Positions 45,048-57,700 of a DNA stretch of 64,000 nt are shown here, piece after piece. Under the pieces are notes generated by a model that worked only from the letters and a program-made list of their open reading frames with translations, was not told where the DNA came from and did no database searches. Origin of the DNA: Adiantum capillus-veneris (taxonomy: Eukaryota; Streptophyta; Polypodiopsida; Polypodiales; Pteridaceae); contig CM043959.1 in the NCBI GenBank assembly GCA_014529385.2, positions 55,777,253 through 55,841,252 of the forward strand. The letters run 5' to 3'. The position numbers were made by a program, and so were the translations under genes. Within the stretch, counting starts at the first letter, position 1; each line of letters starts with the position of its first letter.

Positions 45048-45241
45048 GTAGGTGCTATGTCGCAGAAATCAATGCCCTTTCCGTAGGAGTCGTATCGTAG
45101 ATTCTGTACGGATTCTCTAGCAAACTCTCCGTACTTGTGCACATGCTCATTACATATCCTACGCTTGCACAGGATTTGATACTTGCAGAGCGTGCACGAG
45201 CATGCAATCTTTTCCTCCATGTTAGTTGATGACATTTCCAT
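42024..45241 (-). pseudogene. TNP2-type CACTA transposase, multi-exon
   Basis: Successive exons on the minus strand: a transposase-associated Cys region (CSCTLCKY, 45,241-45,050); an acidic part (44,960-44,662) with donor GTACGT; the Transposase_21 core (about 44,590-43,850) with KIHACPNDCILFRNEF, RLGMAMDGVNPFG and SSSWSTWPVCLINYNLPSW; after an intron, YNACPICGQSLDVRYSASL (about 43,770-43,480); and a long last exon 43,460-42,024 with the DUF4218 region (HFLVHVVDEVAVAGTVHSRW) and DUF4216 region (FVPDPRERQWWFVVQV). The reading breaks near 43,465 (LLDV then a stop), where related proteins continue DVMH; part is missing or mutated. A CT microsatellite at 44,965-45,043 lies within or beside the first intron. 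Confidence 0.82.
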
Positions 45242-45325
45242 CTACAATGATTATGAATGTTGTTTTAATATATATATATATACTCCTCACAATGTAAACT
45301 ACCTCTCATTCTCAAGTCTTGCCCA

Positions 45326-45361
45326 ATCTCCGTACACCTCGGTCCAGAGGTGTACGGAGAT
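45326..45361. repeat. Perfect 15-bp hairpin upstream of the transposase
   Basis: ATCTCCGTACACCTC, loop GGTCCA, then GAGGTGTACGGAGAT. It lies about 85 bp upstream of the first transposase exon, on the 5' side of that gene. Confidence 0.85.
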
Positions 45362-45499
45362 CAGGACCACCGGGTCAAAATCTCGTCTTTATTGGTCAAA
45401 TCCTATATGGGTAGACACATACGTGCACTCCCAGGTGTACATGGCAATGCATGTAGCAGGCAAAACCCCTTTGCCTCTTTTAGTTCCATAGTTTCTTCT

Positions 45500-45651
45500 C
45501 TGTCTACGTGCCCTATCTCTCATTCTTTCTCTCTCGATCTCGCTCTCGCTATCTCTCTTTCTCTCTCTCTCTCTCTCGATCTCGCTCTCGCTATCTCTCT
45601 TTCTCTCTCTATTTTCCTATTTTCCTATCTCTCTCTGTCTCGCTCTCCACT

Positions 45652-45705
<54 letters not shown>

Positions 45706-45750
45706 AAACTCTCTTTCTCTATCTCTCTATTTCCTCTCTCTCTCTCTACT

Positions 45751-45842
<92 letters not shown>
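45500..45842. repeat. Long CT-rich microsatellites within the CACTA element
   Basis: Interrupted CT tracts with TA runs, including an uninterrupted CT block from about 45,752 to 45,840. Open frames here are Ser-Leu repeats without coding meaning. Confidence 0.93.
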
Positions 45843-45844
<2 letters not shown>

Positions 45845-46283
45845 CTCTACTTCCCTATCTCTCTACTGATAGAATGAGCGACTGAGATCTAGACGCCCAC
45901 GACTGCGGAGGACTACACAACATCGACAGAGGCTACATAAGAGGATCTAGCTAGTTCACTTTGGCTCGACATGAACAACGCCCGGTCAGACTACTGACCA
46001 TGGAGGAGATTGATGAGATCCGCCAGCGACAGATGCTGGATCTCCTATGATCTACCTATCCCAGCTAGCTGGTTTAGCCATTTAGTCCACACCCAGCAAT
46101 TTAGGATTCCATAATATTTTATTTTGTCATCTTCTTACTCTGACTTTGTATCAGATCCATCACATTGTAACTTTATTGTCTCATGTCTCATAGGTCACTT
46201 TGGCCATTCGAAGACGTTAATATAACATTTCATTTCATTTCTCTTTAAATTTCTTTCTTTAATTTTAATTTCCTAAGCATACA

Positions 46284-46645
<362 letters not shown>

Positions 46646-46904
46646 GGCGGAGATGGACATAATACCTGCGCAGCAGGTTTCGGCCAAGATCTGAGCAGGC
46701 GAAAATGGCCCCTGCGCGCGGGTTTCGTTTTTTTCCCCCAATTTTTTTTGCGTCGCTATAAGCGTGGATATACGCGTGGCAAATAAAGCCTTTCCACGCG
46801 TATATCAATGCGTATAGCGACGCACACCTATTACGTCGATATACACGTGGAAAAGCATGGCCGTCGATATATACGCGTCGATATCTTCATGTAGTGTTGT
46901 AGTG

Positions 46905-47245
46905 ATTTGAAAGAGAAAAGGTTTTACAATTATGTTTCCCAAGAGAACAAAACTCACAGATTCCCATCTAGGGATGAGCTTTAAGATCCATGCCATGGAC
47001 AAGATCACGATATTAAAGATCAAAGAGTTTTGAGAAATCAGTATGAACAAAGCGGTGATGCGATACCTTGCAATCATGATCACTTGGAGCAGTGAAAACA
47101 TTTGCTACAACATCATTGAGAGGGAGTTCAAACAGATTATTGTTTCGAGAAGCGATTGCAATAGTTTGTCCATCTTTGTCATTGGTATCACCAAATCCAA
47201 CAAATAGAAAAAGATCAACAAGTCTAGCAACTGAAAGAAGATTAT
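46905..47245 (-). pseudogene. Copia pol remnant, right part (protease end, pre-integrase)
   Basis: Continuation of the remnant at 37,985-39,971. The minus strand reads NLLSVARL (protease end), HHRFVHTDFSKLFDL and GICEFCSLGKH (pre-integrase zinc region), then meets the CACTA end; the next codons on the other side read NTTPSHDILDLVYTDICGP. TAA and TAG stops are present. Confidence 0.85.
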
Positions 47246-47439
47246 GTTGTCAAAAAGTACGCATTGCGGCTAGGAAAGCGTCGAGCCTCTGACTGTGGGA
47301 GTTCCCAACAAAGTCAAGCAAGCCGCAAAATATTTGAAGCTAAAATTACACTAAAAAGAAACAAAACTCTAGTTATGAAAGCAACACTTTGAAAAAGAAC
47401 CAAGATTAACTCAAAACTCTTGTGTGTGGGAAGATTAGG

Positions 47440-48490
47440 TGTAGCCTCGCTCCCAATTGCACAGATGCAGTGCTCCTTCGACCTGTTGCAAACCCTAAAT
47501 TGATGCTTTGATTCTTTATTGTGACCATTTCATGGAAGCTTCAGAACTTCATTGGAGAAGCCCAAGTATTTAGTTGAGGAGGGGAAACCCTAATTGCTGG
47601 CCTCACAGCCTTGAACGCGTAGTGGACGCAGCACGGAACTACACTAGCACCCTGGATTGGAATGGCAGTATCTCCTTGCTTATATGCCCAACTGAGCTCA
47701 TTCTTGGCTCTATAAGATCCTTCTTAGATTCAAAAATGATGGAATCATCATTGATGTAGCATTTTGTGCCTATTTTCCTATTTTTTGGCTATTTTTTACC
47801 ATTTTATAGGCATTTTTAGCCCTTTTTTGCCCAAAAATGCCCCTTTTTGTCAGTAAAATGCCCAAACGAGCTCGGAAAACCCCCTAAAGTTGTGGAAAAA
47901 TACCTCAAATTTCAAATTCAATGTCATTTTTTCACTTGGAAAGCACTTTGGACACGTCTTTTATGGCCATATACAAAAACTGCTATTTTTGGTCAAAATC
48001 GCCCGCATTGAACTTTCTAGGCAAAACGAGCGTGCCACTTTGAAACACTTCACATTTTTAAATTGCTAAATCAAATTAGGCATGTTATAATGTGATAAAA
48101 GATGCAACGGTGCCACGTCCTAGGCCTCCCAATCGTGGCTTTTTTTTTGCATATATCACACTATGTACATTGTAGCATTTGGTCCCACACATCAGTTACC
48201 ACACATCCACTCCCTCTAAACCTGTACATGCTCCAGCATGTGCCTCACATTTCTTTTTGCAATAGGTTCAGTCTTCATTTAAGTCAACATACATGTCGAT
48301 TTCATCATCACTTCCAACAAAATCTAAACACATTGTTCTCTCTTTCTTCATCCTCACCTAACATTTTCATGAGAGTCTTCCTTTTGACTTTCCTGTGAAT
48401 CAAAGGGATCTACATCACCTCTTTTTTTGAATAACTTGATTATTTTTCCTGCAATGAGAATCTTCATTTATGTCCCATCTGTAAAGTATG
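47440..48490 (-). mobile_element. Gypsy fragment: 3' end of pol and LTR region
   Basis: Parallels 61,640-62,690 feature by feature: GGGGAAACCCTAATT at one end, NTGCCAAA-type low-complexity middle, a segment with TGAAACACTT and GGCCTCCC/GGGCC, CATCCACTCCCTCTAAACCT against CATCCACCCCCTCTGAACCT, and finally an end-of-pol frame with AGKIIKLFKKRG. It breaks near 48,490 beside another LTR fragment. Same family and strand as the gypsy remnant at the right edge of the window. Confidence 0.7.
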
Positions 48491-48506
48491 AGCTTTCTCT
48501 TAAAGT

Positions 48507-48796
48507 GTCAGTCAAGTGGAGAAGAGTGGAACTATCCCACATGCCGTGGAGCAAAGCTGTAGAGCTATTTAACGCTCATTTCATGAATGTATAAACACAA
48601 CTCTATTTTGCATTACATCTCCCTTGTTTATGACGAGCTTGTGATGGCTTAGCAAATACTCAAGAGCGTGTTTATGAGTCAAACCTAATTCGCTTGAGTG
48701 ATAATCTAGCCAACACTCACTCACTTGTGTACACGATGTTTATCTTTCATCCACCCTACCTAGCACGATCCCAACAATTGGTATCAGAGCCATGGA
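48507..48796 (+). mobile_element. LTR fragment with tRNA-iMet primer site
   Basis: CCCAACAATTGGTATCAGAG at 48,769-48,788 (primer word TGGTATCAGAGCC from 48,779) is the classic junction of a copia LTR end (...CCAACA, 48,776) with its primer site, plus strand. The upstream LTR start is uncertain, perhaps TGTCAG at 48,507, giving about 270 bp. No gag or second LTR follows in the window. Confidence 0.65.
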
Positions 48797-49078
48797 ATGT
48801 TAGTAGGTTTATTTTGGCATTCATTAGACTTAAATTAGGGTTTAACATTTAGTTTCTTGATTACTATAAGGATAGCTATGTTCACTATGAGCTTGCTACT
48901 GTCGTAACTTTGTTGCCTAAACGCTACCTGTAGCCCTTGCAACACTCCTCTCCTTCCTTGGCGATCCTTCTATGGATTTTTTGTTTGTGTGCGAGAATTT
49001 TGGTTTTTCATTTAGGCTTTTGGTGGAGCAACTTGCTTGGCAACAAAGTCATGTGTGCTTTTCTAAAACTGTGTACGT

Positions 49079-49144
<66 letters not shown>

Positions 49145-49980
49145 CTTGAGATACTGTGTGACCTCACACCATCAAGTTGGAAGTTCTGGATTCTTGAAGA
49201 GCTACAAAGAAGAGACATAGGTAGCAAATCAAGCTTCAGATGGCGATGACCAAGGAAATCAAGGACAATAAATTCATGGAATCTCTCTTGCTCTCTATCG
49301 TGCAGGCCTGAAGAACCAAATCTTGCAATCAGTTGTTCTCTGAGTGCAAATCTCTATCGGGCAGTGGTGATTCCTCTTGTTGAGCTCCATCAAGTGCAAG
49401 TTGCAGAGCATCAAGGGCTGCACAATTTTCTCTTTCCTTGTTGGCTCAATTTGCAAATAGAAGCCATCGCCAGGCCAAAGGGGGGGTAATCCATAGAGGA
49501 TCGAGTTGTGTAGGGCTAAATTCCCATCAAGTGCTTAAATTCCCATCAGCAGCTGGGAGGCAAGCTCAAAAGGCGATGTTGCAAGGCTCATAGAGCACAG
49601 GACACACAATACTGCAAAGTCCACGTTGTCGAAAGTGTGCGGTCTAGCTGGGAAGGTGCAAAACCTCTGGCTGTGAGAGTTCATGATGGGAGTCACAAAC
49701 ACTTTGTGAGAAAGCATTTGTGGAGAATCAGAAACCCTCTTTCTAAGGGTGACAAAAAATCTAAGAGCGTTCGTGACAGCAAAGTCACAAACCCTCTTTT
49801 CTATCGTGCTTGGAGTCTGCTTGTTTTTCTAGTCGAGATTATGATGAGAGGATCACCAAATCACATTCAATTTCACTTTAAAAGACCATTGAAAAACACT
49901 AATATTTCAGCCATGAAACCTCGATGCTCATACAAGCACTCAATCAAAATTCAAACCTCTTTCATGGTATCATGTAGCCT
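48797..49980. other. No gene recognised; (GA)n tract
   Basis: Probably leader of the LTR element at 48,507. (GA)n at 49,081-49,141. Short frames at 48,972-49,220 and from 49,637 lack recognisable domains. Confidence 0.5.
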
Positions 49981-49983
49981 CGC

Positions 49984-50566
49984 TGTCGTGCAGCTCCGCT
50001 CCCATGCTAAGAAATATACCGAGAAGATGAAGATCAAGCTTATTGAAAGCCTACTTGATTAATGGTCGGTGATGAGGGCTTGTTCACTCACAGGCCAAGT
50101 TTAATGCTTAATGTATGCTATATGTGGCTTAAAAGGGCCAACAGATGCCTTAATGATGCCAAAATGAGTATGCTTGAAGGGAGCACATATAGAAGATTAT
50201 GATCTAGAACTGTAGTGCTTGAAGTGCTCTATCAGCCTGTCTTTACGGCTCATCGATTGGAGTTACGGTGAAGAATTTATGGCAGTTTGAAGTTTGAGTT
50301 AATGCAGATCCGCACCGGATTGGGCAACTGCAACTGAGGTGACATAATTGAAGTGAATGCGTCGGGCTGAAGTGCTCAATTTTTGGAGTGCGTCGGTCTT
50401 TTCAGATCAGGGATCGGGTTTACGGTTGCCAAGTTATTGGCCGTTAAAGATTTACCGAGGGCCGGTTTCGTACCAGTCCGGTACGCTCCATTGGAGTGCA
50501 GCAAAGTAAGTGCTCGAAGAGAATCTTGTCCGAAATATTATCTCCAACAGTGCATTGATAGCAGCT
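49984..50566 (+). repeat. Outer left arm of a large inverted repeat
   Basis: Matches the reverse complement of about 61,028-61,608 along its length. The arm continues, after the gypsy insertion, at 60,093-60,308, so before the insertion it was about 800 bp. The other arm is 60,823-61,608 and the central spacer 60,309-60,822. Confidence 0.88.
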
Positions 50567-50860
50567 TGTTAACCCTCACGGCACACGGACACCCTATCAC
50601 CTACGATGGACGCGTATTATGTATTTGGTAGAGTCAGGTACCGGGCTTGTCGGTCCAATAGGGAAAGGTAGAGTGATCGCCGATGAGAGGCGCACTTTAA
50701 CTTGGACATTCAAGGGATTAGTTGGTTAAGCATGGGCGCCCAAGTGTGAATGGGGTGAGCTCCTATAAAAGCCAACTAAACCTAATTTTTACTCATTCTC
50801 TCATTTGTGCAATTGAAGAGTGCTCTTGCTCCATCTCCATCTTCTTCTTCTTCACCTCCT

Positions 50861-50892
<32 letters not shown>

Positions 50893-51143
50893 GGAGAGTG
50901 TGTGTGCGATCGAGCATTACGAAGGCACGACGGCGGCGAAGCGGTTGAGCGCGGCACGACTGCAGCTTCTTCTTCATCGCGGCGAGGAATCCACCACGAA
51001 GGCGAGCGGTGAGCGGTGAGTGACACACCCTTTGTTTTCTTGAGCTTGCTAGTTTAGGCTTGTTGTGTGCTTGGAGCCGTTTGTGGCTCGCATACGGTGT
51101 ATTGGCAAGTCCCTTGCTTCGACAGTGCGGCAAGGAGCGCACA
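50567..51143 (+). repeat. Extra LTR, inverted relative to the element
   Basis: 577 bp from TGTTAACCCTCACGG to GGAGCGCACA, plus orientation, with a TATAAAA at about 50,764 and a GT/GA microsatellite near 50,865. It forms a near-perfect palindrome with 51,159-51,731. Confidence 0.95.
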
Positions 51144-51158
51144 GTGCGGCGCCAAAAC
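51144..51158. other. 15-bp joint between inverted LTRs (primer-site remnant)
   Basis: GTGCGGCGCCAAAAC. On the minus strand it reads GTTTTGGCGCCGCAC, matching the start of the element's LTR-to-primer-site junction (TTTTTGGCGCCGC at 59,502-59,514). GGCGCC is self-complementary. Confidence 0.85.
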
Positions 51159-51403
51159 TGTGCGCTCCTTGCCGCACTGTCGAAGCAAGGGACTTGCCAA
51201 TACACCGTATGCGAGCCACAAACGGCTCCAAGCACACAACAAGCCTAAACTAGCAAGCTCAAGAAAACAAAGGGTGTGTCACTCACCGCTCTATGCTCGC
51301 CTTCGTGGTGGATTCCTCGCCGCGATGAAGAAGAAGCTGCAGTCGTGCCGCGCTCAACCGCTTCGCCGCCGTCGTACCTTCGTAATGCTCGATCGCACAC
51401 ACA

Positions 51404-51437
<34 letters not shown>

Positions 51438-51731
51438 AGGAGGTGAAGAAGAAGAAGATGGAGATGGAGCAAGAGCACTCTTCAATTGCACAAATGAGAG
51501 AATGAGTAAAAATTAGGTTTAGTTGGCTTTTATAGGAGCTCACCCCATTCACACTTGGGCGCCCATGCTTAACCAACTAATCCCTTGAATGTCCAAGTTA
51601 AAGTGCGCCTCTCATCGGCGATCACTCTACCTTTCCCTATTGGACCGACAAGCCCGGTACCTGACTCTACCAAATACATAATACGCGTCCATCGTAGGTG
51701 ATAGGGTGTCCGTGTGCCGTGAGGGTTAACA
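51159..51731 (-). repeat. 3' LTR of the gypsy element
   Basis: 573 bp, the same length and termini as the 5' LTR. Its U3 edge on the minus strand is preceded by the polypurine tract at 51,732-51,744. Confidence 0.95.
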
Positions 51732-51744
51732 TGCCCCCCTTCCT
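51732..51744 (-). promoter_or_regulatory. Polypurine tract
   Basis: AGGAAGGGGGGCA on the minus strand, directly before TGTTAACC of the 3' LTR. Confidence 0.85.
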
Positions 51745-53339
51745 GATGTAGATTCCGTCCTCGGAAGCTATTGAGTTGAAGCTGGTTCGTCGAGGTGGAA
51801 GAGCATTTGAGATGAATGTCCTTAGCCTTCTTCAGTCACTGCAAAATCAAACAACATTGGCACAGTAATTGCATTCTCTTAAAAAGCATATGCAGTTTTA
51901 GGTAGACACATTGATTGGTCAAAGAATTTCAAACAATTTGGTAGCAATGAACATTAAATTTCAATGTAATCAAATGCATAAACAGATGTAAAGGCAAAAA
52001 ATTAAACAAGTCTGGGGTCGCTAATTTGACGGTCGAAAAGCACTAGAGATCGAATATTAATACCATGGGTAAGCTTCTTAACTTTCTGTGGTCAATTAAG
52101 TTGTTTAATCGCGAGAGCCAAGTATTCATGTTCAAGGGCTGACTAGAGGCTATATCTAGAAAACCTTGTAGTTAAGCTACCATAAAAGGAATTTCTCATG
52201 AAATCATCGCCTGACTGATTACTTTTTCTTTGACCCCCCAAGGTCTTTTCACATTGATTCAATTTTGAAGTGGGTGCTTATTGTATGCCTTGGGTTTTTT
52301 GCTTTTCAAGGAAAAGCGCCCACACTGGGAACCTCTAGGGCTCTAGTACCATAGGCAATACATGTGAGTGAAGTACCAAATCAAGCTGAGATTTCTCTTC
52401 CAGCTTAAAATTTTACATTGTGGCACTTTAATTTTTGCTTGTTCATTTTCAGCATTTAAATTTTGTAACTTTGGGGGGTCATATAACACTGTTACACTCC
52501 CAGGCTCATCACATTAGTAAACTCCCTTTATAATACTTAAGCTAAAGGTCAATAGGGTCAAGCCCACTAGAAAGCCCTAGTACATTTCATACAATGCTGC
52601 CTAAATCGGATTAAGAACCTAAGTAACCATTGTTTATTAAGAAGGCATTCCCCATGGTATTAAGAGAAGATCTCTAACACCTAGCTTGGTCAAACTAGCT
52701 TAGTCGGACTGCTTGATTTTTAAACCTAGACAAGTGATTATGACAAAACATTACATTGAATTAAATGTTTAATACTAAGCCAATGCGCTGAATATTATGC
52801 TACCAATCACAATCAAAGCAGACAAACATGGATGCAAAAAGATAAGGGCAATGCTAATGGACAAGAAACACCTGTTTGTGTTGATGGTCGCGCTTGATTT
52901 GAAGGTTCCATGAAGGTCCAAATCCTATCAATAGCAACAGGTTCTTGTACACACTATGAAACACAAACAATACCTCCAGGAGGCACATTAGTGGGAAAAG
53001 AGATCTTTGCTAATCACTCAACTCTAAAACAGAAACACTCCTATCGTACTAATCTTACCTACCCTCCATCACTCAAGTGATGAAGATCAAAGGTGTTTTA
53101 TGGCATAGGTTTCTGTTTCACTGTACCAGATGTGACATGTGTAGGTCTGAGTCAATGTTTTGACTTTTATTGTGCATACTCGTTTGCTAATTGCTCTTGC
53201 TCTTTTTTTTTTTTTTTGTGAGTATAAAGCTTTATATGTACATTCCCTAAGATTGGAATTGAGAGGTCAGGGAAAAAGGTTGAGAGGGAAGCAAGTGAAT
53301 AATGGATGTCAGCAAACACTCCCCCCTTCCTTGGGTAGA
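51745..53339 (-). other. Non-coding interior where pol should be
   Basis: About 1.6 kb between the protease stop and the polypurine tract with no reverse transcriptase, RNase H or integrase motif on either strand and no long frame. Confidence 0.75.
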
Positions 53340-54701
53340 TCATACCGTTTGAAATGAGCTTGTCACCCTTTGAAACCAATTGTTCCAGTTGGTAATAGGT
53401 GAGGATTTTTGCCAGTAGTTTTCTATTACCCTAGGTGCCTTGTCAAGCTGCAACGGTGGTAAGGTACTCTCCCAGGATCGAACTTGAAGTGGTTCATCAG
53501 GTGATTCTTGAACACTGGGAGGTGTGGATTCTTTTGTAGCTTCATGGAGGTCCACTACTATAGATGGAGGCGGTGTAGAAGCTTTTACCTCTATGGATGT
53601 ATTACATGAGGAGCTAGAATCTTCATGGGACTCCCCCCTTCCTGAGCTAGGTGGAACGAATCGTTCTTTCTTTGGTACCCAAACTAGCTTGGGAGCGGGT
53701 GTGTAGCATTCTGTGATTTTTTTCTTTCCAGGATCATTGATTCGTTTTGGAGCTACGGGATTGGGCTCACTTGGGTCAGGTGATAGGTAAGAGCACAATC
53801 TACGTTTTGGCACCCAGATTTGATCATTTCCTTGATAGTAGCCTTGGGCTTCCAATAGTCGTTTAGGGATCCATCGCAACATTTTCTTACTTTTCTTGGA
53901 GCGAGTGGTACGTTTCTTACAAGGCTTCTGTTTTTTAGCACTAGGTATGGTCACTAAAGAAGCTTTAGGGACCCACTTGTATGTTTTCTTTGTTACATTA
54001 GGATGAGTCTTGTCAGAAGCGATATGCATCGCTTGTAGCATATTTAAGGGTACATGCATTTCATCCCCCTCAGGTGTTACCCAAGTCATCCCCCTATTTC
54101 CCCAAGTGTCTATGGTTGATGCTAGGTGGACCCAATCCACATTGTCTGATTCCGTCATACCCGGTAACACATCCATGTAAGGAGAATCTTGGCCAATGTC
54201 TGTATCCTTCTTACAAGTGTAACAATATTGTAGAGGGGCCGAGTGAACTGTGGTGTCAGAGCGATGATCAATAATGGTTTTACTCCCTAAGGGGTGTACC
54301 TTACCAGTCACCAAATCCACTCTAAGGACAGAGTCTTGGAATTGCAAATAGACATGATTTTTAGACCAATCGTGAACCATTTGTGCTTCCCTCATGAATG
54401 GTCGTCCTAAAATCATTTCATATGACATAAGGTGTTTAGAGAAATCCATTACAATGAACGTATGTCGTACCTTGTGTCCTAGAACTTTGATCTTAAGATC
54501 CTTGAGCATCCCCATAGGTTTGGCTATGGTACCATTTGCCATCTTTACCACAATGTTAGTAACACTGAGGCGGGGTTTTCCCATGGATTCCCAACAATCT
54601 TTTGTAACGATGCTAACTCCTGCACCACCATCAAGAATTCCCTTTATAGTTAATCCCTTGGTAGTGATGGGTAGGGTTCGCATTAGACTCGTCGCCTTCA
54701 A
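53340..54701 (-). CDS. Gypsy aspartic protease ORF with WVPK repeats
   Basis: 453 codons, overlapping the gag frame by 71 bp in the +1 frame, so expression may need a frameshift (the frame has no clear ATG at its start). Residues about 15-120 form a retropepsin-like domain: GILDGGAGVSIVTKDCW carries the catalytic Asp in an unusual DGG context known from some plant gypsy elements, and SYEMILGRPFMREA is the conserved end. Beyond it are four spaced copies of a W-V/I-P-K motif (KWVPKASL, RWIPKRLL, IWVPKRRL, VWVPKKER), then an acidic Ser/Pro tail. The ORF stops without reverse transcriptase. It is fully open, consistent with a young element. Confidence 0.82.
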   Translation of the reverse strand: MKATSLMRTLPITTKGLTIKGILDGGAGVSIVTKDCWESMGKPRLSVTNIVVKMANGTIAKPMGMLKDLKIKVLGHKVRHTFIVMDFSKHLMSYEMILGRPFMREAQMVHDWSKNHVYLQFQDSVLRVDLVTGKVHPLGSKTIIDHRSDTTVHSAPLQYCYTCKKDTDIGQDSPYMDVLPGMTESDNVDWVHLASTIDTWGNRGMTWVTPEGDEMHVPLNMLQAMHIASDKTHPNVTKKTYKWVPKASLVTIPSAKKQKPCKKRTTRSKKSKKMLRWIPKRLLEAQGYYQGNDQIWVPKRRLCSYLSPDPSEPNPVAPKRINDPGKKKITECYTPAPKLVWVPKKERFVPPSSGRGESHEDSSSSCNTSIEVKASTPPPSIVVDLHEATKESTPPSVQESPDEPLQVRSWESTLPPLQLDKAPRVIENYWQKSSPITNWNNWFQRVTSSFQTV

Positions 54702-57700
54702 AATACTGCCCTAATTCGTTAATGGGTACCTCAATCACAGACTCGTGTCCATCTAAGTCAAGTGATTGCACATGATTTTCCTCATCAATCATAATCGAGT
54801 TAGGCCTATTTGGTTGCGCAAACTGCGGTAATCCCGTTCGTAGCTCTCCGTTAAGGAATGCTCGAAGTGCAAGGAATAACTCAGGATCTCCATACAGCTT
54901 TGCTATGATCGTGGTTCGGACCTCAGAAGACATGAAGTCCACTAGTTTGGCAACATTCATTGGCGTTTTGCAGGGTGTAGGTCCTTGACTAGGAACTGGT
55001 GAGGATGGAATCTCATATTCCTCAATGGGATCAGGTATTCCTTCGTTAAACATCCTTTCCAACAAGAAGGGTGTATGCTCACTTTCTGATGTCCTGTCCT
55101 CACTCCCTTCTTGGATGATACTAGATATGGCTAACGGTCTATGGTTCATGTGGGGTGGATGAACTTGCGTGGGAAACACTGTGTCATGAATTTTGACCTG
55201 CATGGGTTCTGGTTCTAGTTTCCTTTGAGTCTCCTCCACTAAACCTCTTAGATGTTTCACCTGCTCAATCTCGTCTACTGGGTTTGGGTACGTCCCAATC
55301 TTCTTTTTACGATTCTTCCCTTTTTGCCCCTGCGGTTTATCTTGGGGGTCTTGGATTGGATTTGGAAACACTTGTGGTGTTTTCAGAGGCTCTTTATGGT
55401 TTTCTCTTATTCGGTTTTCATTTGGTTCCATGTTACGGTTTTCTTTGTCGGTCTTTCCCTTTGTGGTATTGGTTCTAGTCTCCATTGTCTCGACTGAATC
55501 TGAATCATCCTCGAGGTCATTCATATACACGGGGTCATCTCCTGTTCCTATGTTTGTTTTGGAACTTGGCTTTGAATTTTCCGTATTCTGCGACTTCTTC
55601 CTTCGTGTCTTCTTTTTCTTTGCTTGGATAACTGACGCGGTATCTCTCTCTTCGAGGATATGGCCTGGCCCTTGAAGCATGGACCGTGTAATCGCATAAG
55701 CGGGTGCGACGGGTGGTATTGGCGATGTCACACTAGCAATTTCGACCAAATTCAGGGGTGTGATTTTAGGCGCATTTGGGTTATAGGGGCATTGGGCAAT
55801 CAAGTGATCTATGCCACAACGATTACATGTGAGTATTGGCATTGCAGACGTGCTCCCTTGATTCACTTGCATCTGTGCAGCATTCTTTTGCAGCCTAATA
55901 GGGCACTCCGCTACTCGATGTGGTCCACCACACTCGTAGCATTGAAGAGGTGGCCTCCTAGCCTGGGTGTTGATATTTTGACCTCTGGATGCGAGAGCAG
56001 CAGCTTGATAAACCGGCTTGACTTGTCCCCAACAATCTTCCATGTAGTATATAGGACTCTCTTCCAATGTATCAAGTCCATAGGCAATACTAGTGTCTAT
56101 TTCCTCCTCACAACCATCTGCATAAGCATTAGATGGCTCGCAACCCACTTGGTTCATAGGGGCGACTCTTGGATGCGGGGGCTGCGGTCCCAGCACAGGA
56201 GGTGGTAACGGTGTAGCTTGTACAACATTTTGAGATCTAGGGACCATGTGTTGCGGTAGTTGCTCAATAGGTGGAGTAGGCATCAATACAGGAGCTCGAG
56301 GCGCATCCGTCCAGGCTACAGGTGGTGTATTTGCCATCATACGTTTGATCATTAAACAATCCTTAGCTTGGTGACCATACCTACCACATGCGTTGCAAGT
56401 TCCATTAAATTTTACTCTAAACGTAGGGCACTCACTAGTGCTATGTGGACCTAAGCAAATAGAACACCATTGTTGCTCCCTTCTTGGATACATGTGACTA
56501 TTTTGAGGGGGTCGATTATCCTTAAGAGACTCTCGGATTGCCTTGGTGAGGTCTGTCAAGAATGTCTCAAATACCTTTGGCTCATTGGCAATGGGCTTTG
56601 CAGTCATGGGTTCATACTCAATGGCTTGTGAGCTAGTGGATCTCGTGTCAGTAGACACCCTCATGCCTGCTATCATCAAGTTGTCCTCTAATTGGATTGC
56701 ATTGGCAGTGACATCTTCCCAGGTTGTGATACCTCTAATCACTAGTCCATTATAGATTCCTTCATTCCTCAACCCTCGAATGAATCGATCAAGCAGTTGG
56801 TTATTGTTGAAGCGCTCATTTACAGGGCAGCGAGAGTTTAAGTGCTTTAGACGACTAATGAAGTCCCTTACTGACTCTCCTTCCTTACGTTCGGCCTTCT
56901 GTAGCTGAGATGCTACACCCCAAAGCACACCTTCTCGTATGTACTCCTTTAGAAACAACCTTCGAAGGGTAGGGTAGATTGTTTTCTCGTCCACCCTTAG
57001 GGTTCTATACCAATCTCCAGCCTTCCCACTTAATGTCAAGCTTAAGGCATTGCACTTATGTAGTTCGTTGTGTTCCCCTAAGGAATCACATACTTGTTCA
57101 AACACTTCAATGTGTTTCCTAGCATCTTCATCCCCATTGAATTTTTGCGTGAGTTTGGCAATTTGTACTGCCTTACTTCTAGGCTCTCTATCAGATGCAT
57201 GACGCATATTTTCCGCGATAGATCGACCTATGGTTTGAGCAAACGTTGCCAAGTCACCTATGTGAGGAGGCAGGGCCGGTGGAGGTACTCTTGGAATCAT
57301 ATGTGGGAGAGGAACGGGTACCGGTCTTGGCATATGTGTGGATGATGCAGGATATGGAACATAACCGGGCATAGGTCCACTCGGATAAGAGCTAGGGAGC
57401 GGCACTCGAGGAGCGTAAGCAAGTGGTACTATTGGAGGTGTGGGGGCCATGTGTGCATAAGGGGCTAGAGGCACATACGGTTGAGGCCCCATATTAGGTA
57501 CTACGACACTAGGTAGTGGCACTGCGCTAATCGTAGATGTCATCGGTACATTCTCTGTTAGGCTTATCCCTGGAGTGAGCACTATGTTTTCCTTAATAGA
57601 GGGTTGAGCCAAGTTAGGGAAGCTAAAGTTTTCGCTCGGAGGCTCAGATTGCATAGAGACCCCAGGTGAAATGACGTAAGATGGGTCCATGGGACTCATT

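Noticed and set aside
51049-51253. Set of identical 62-codon frames on both strands
   Set aside because: Created by the head-to-head LTR palindrome, not genes.
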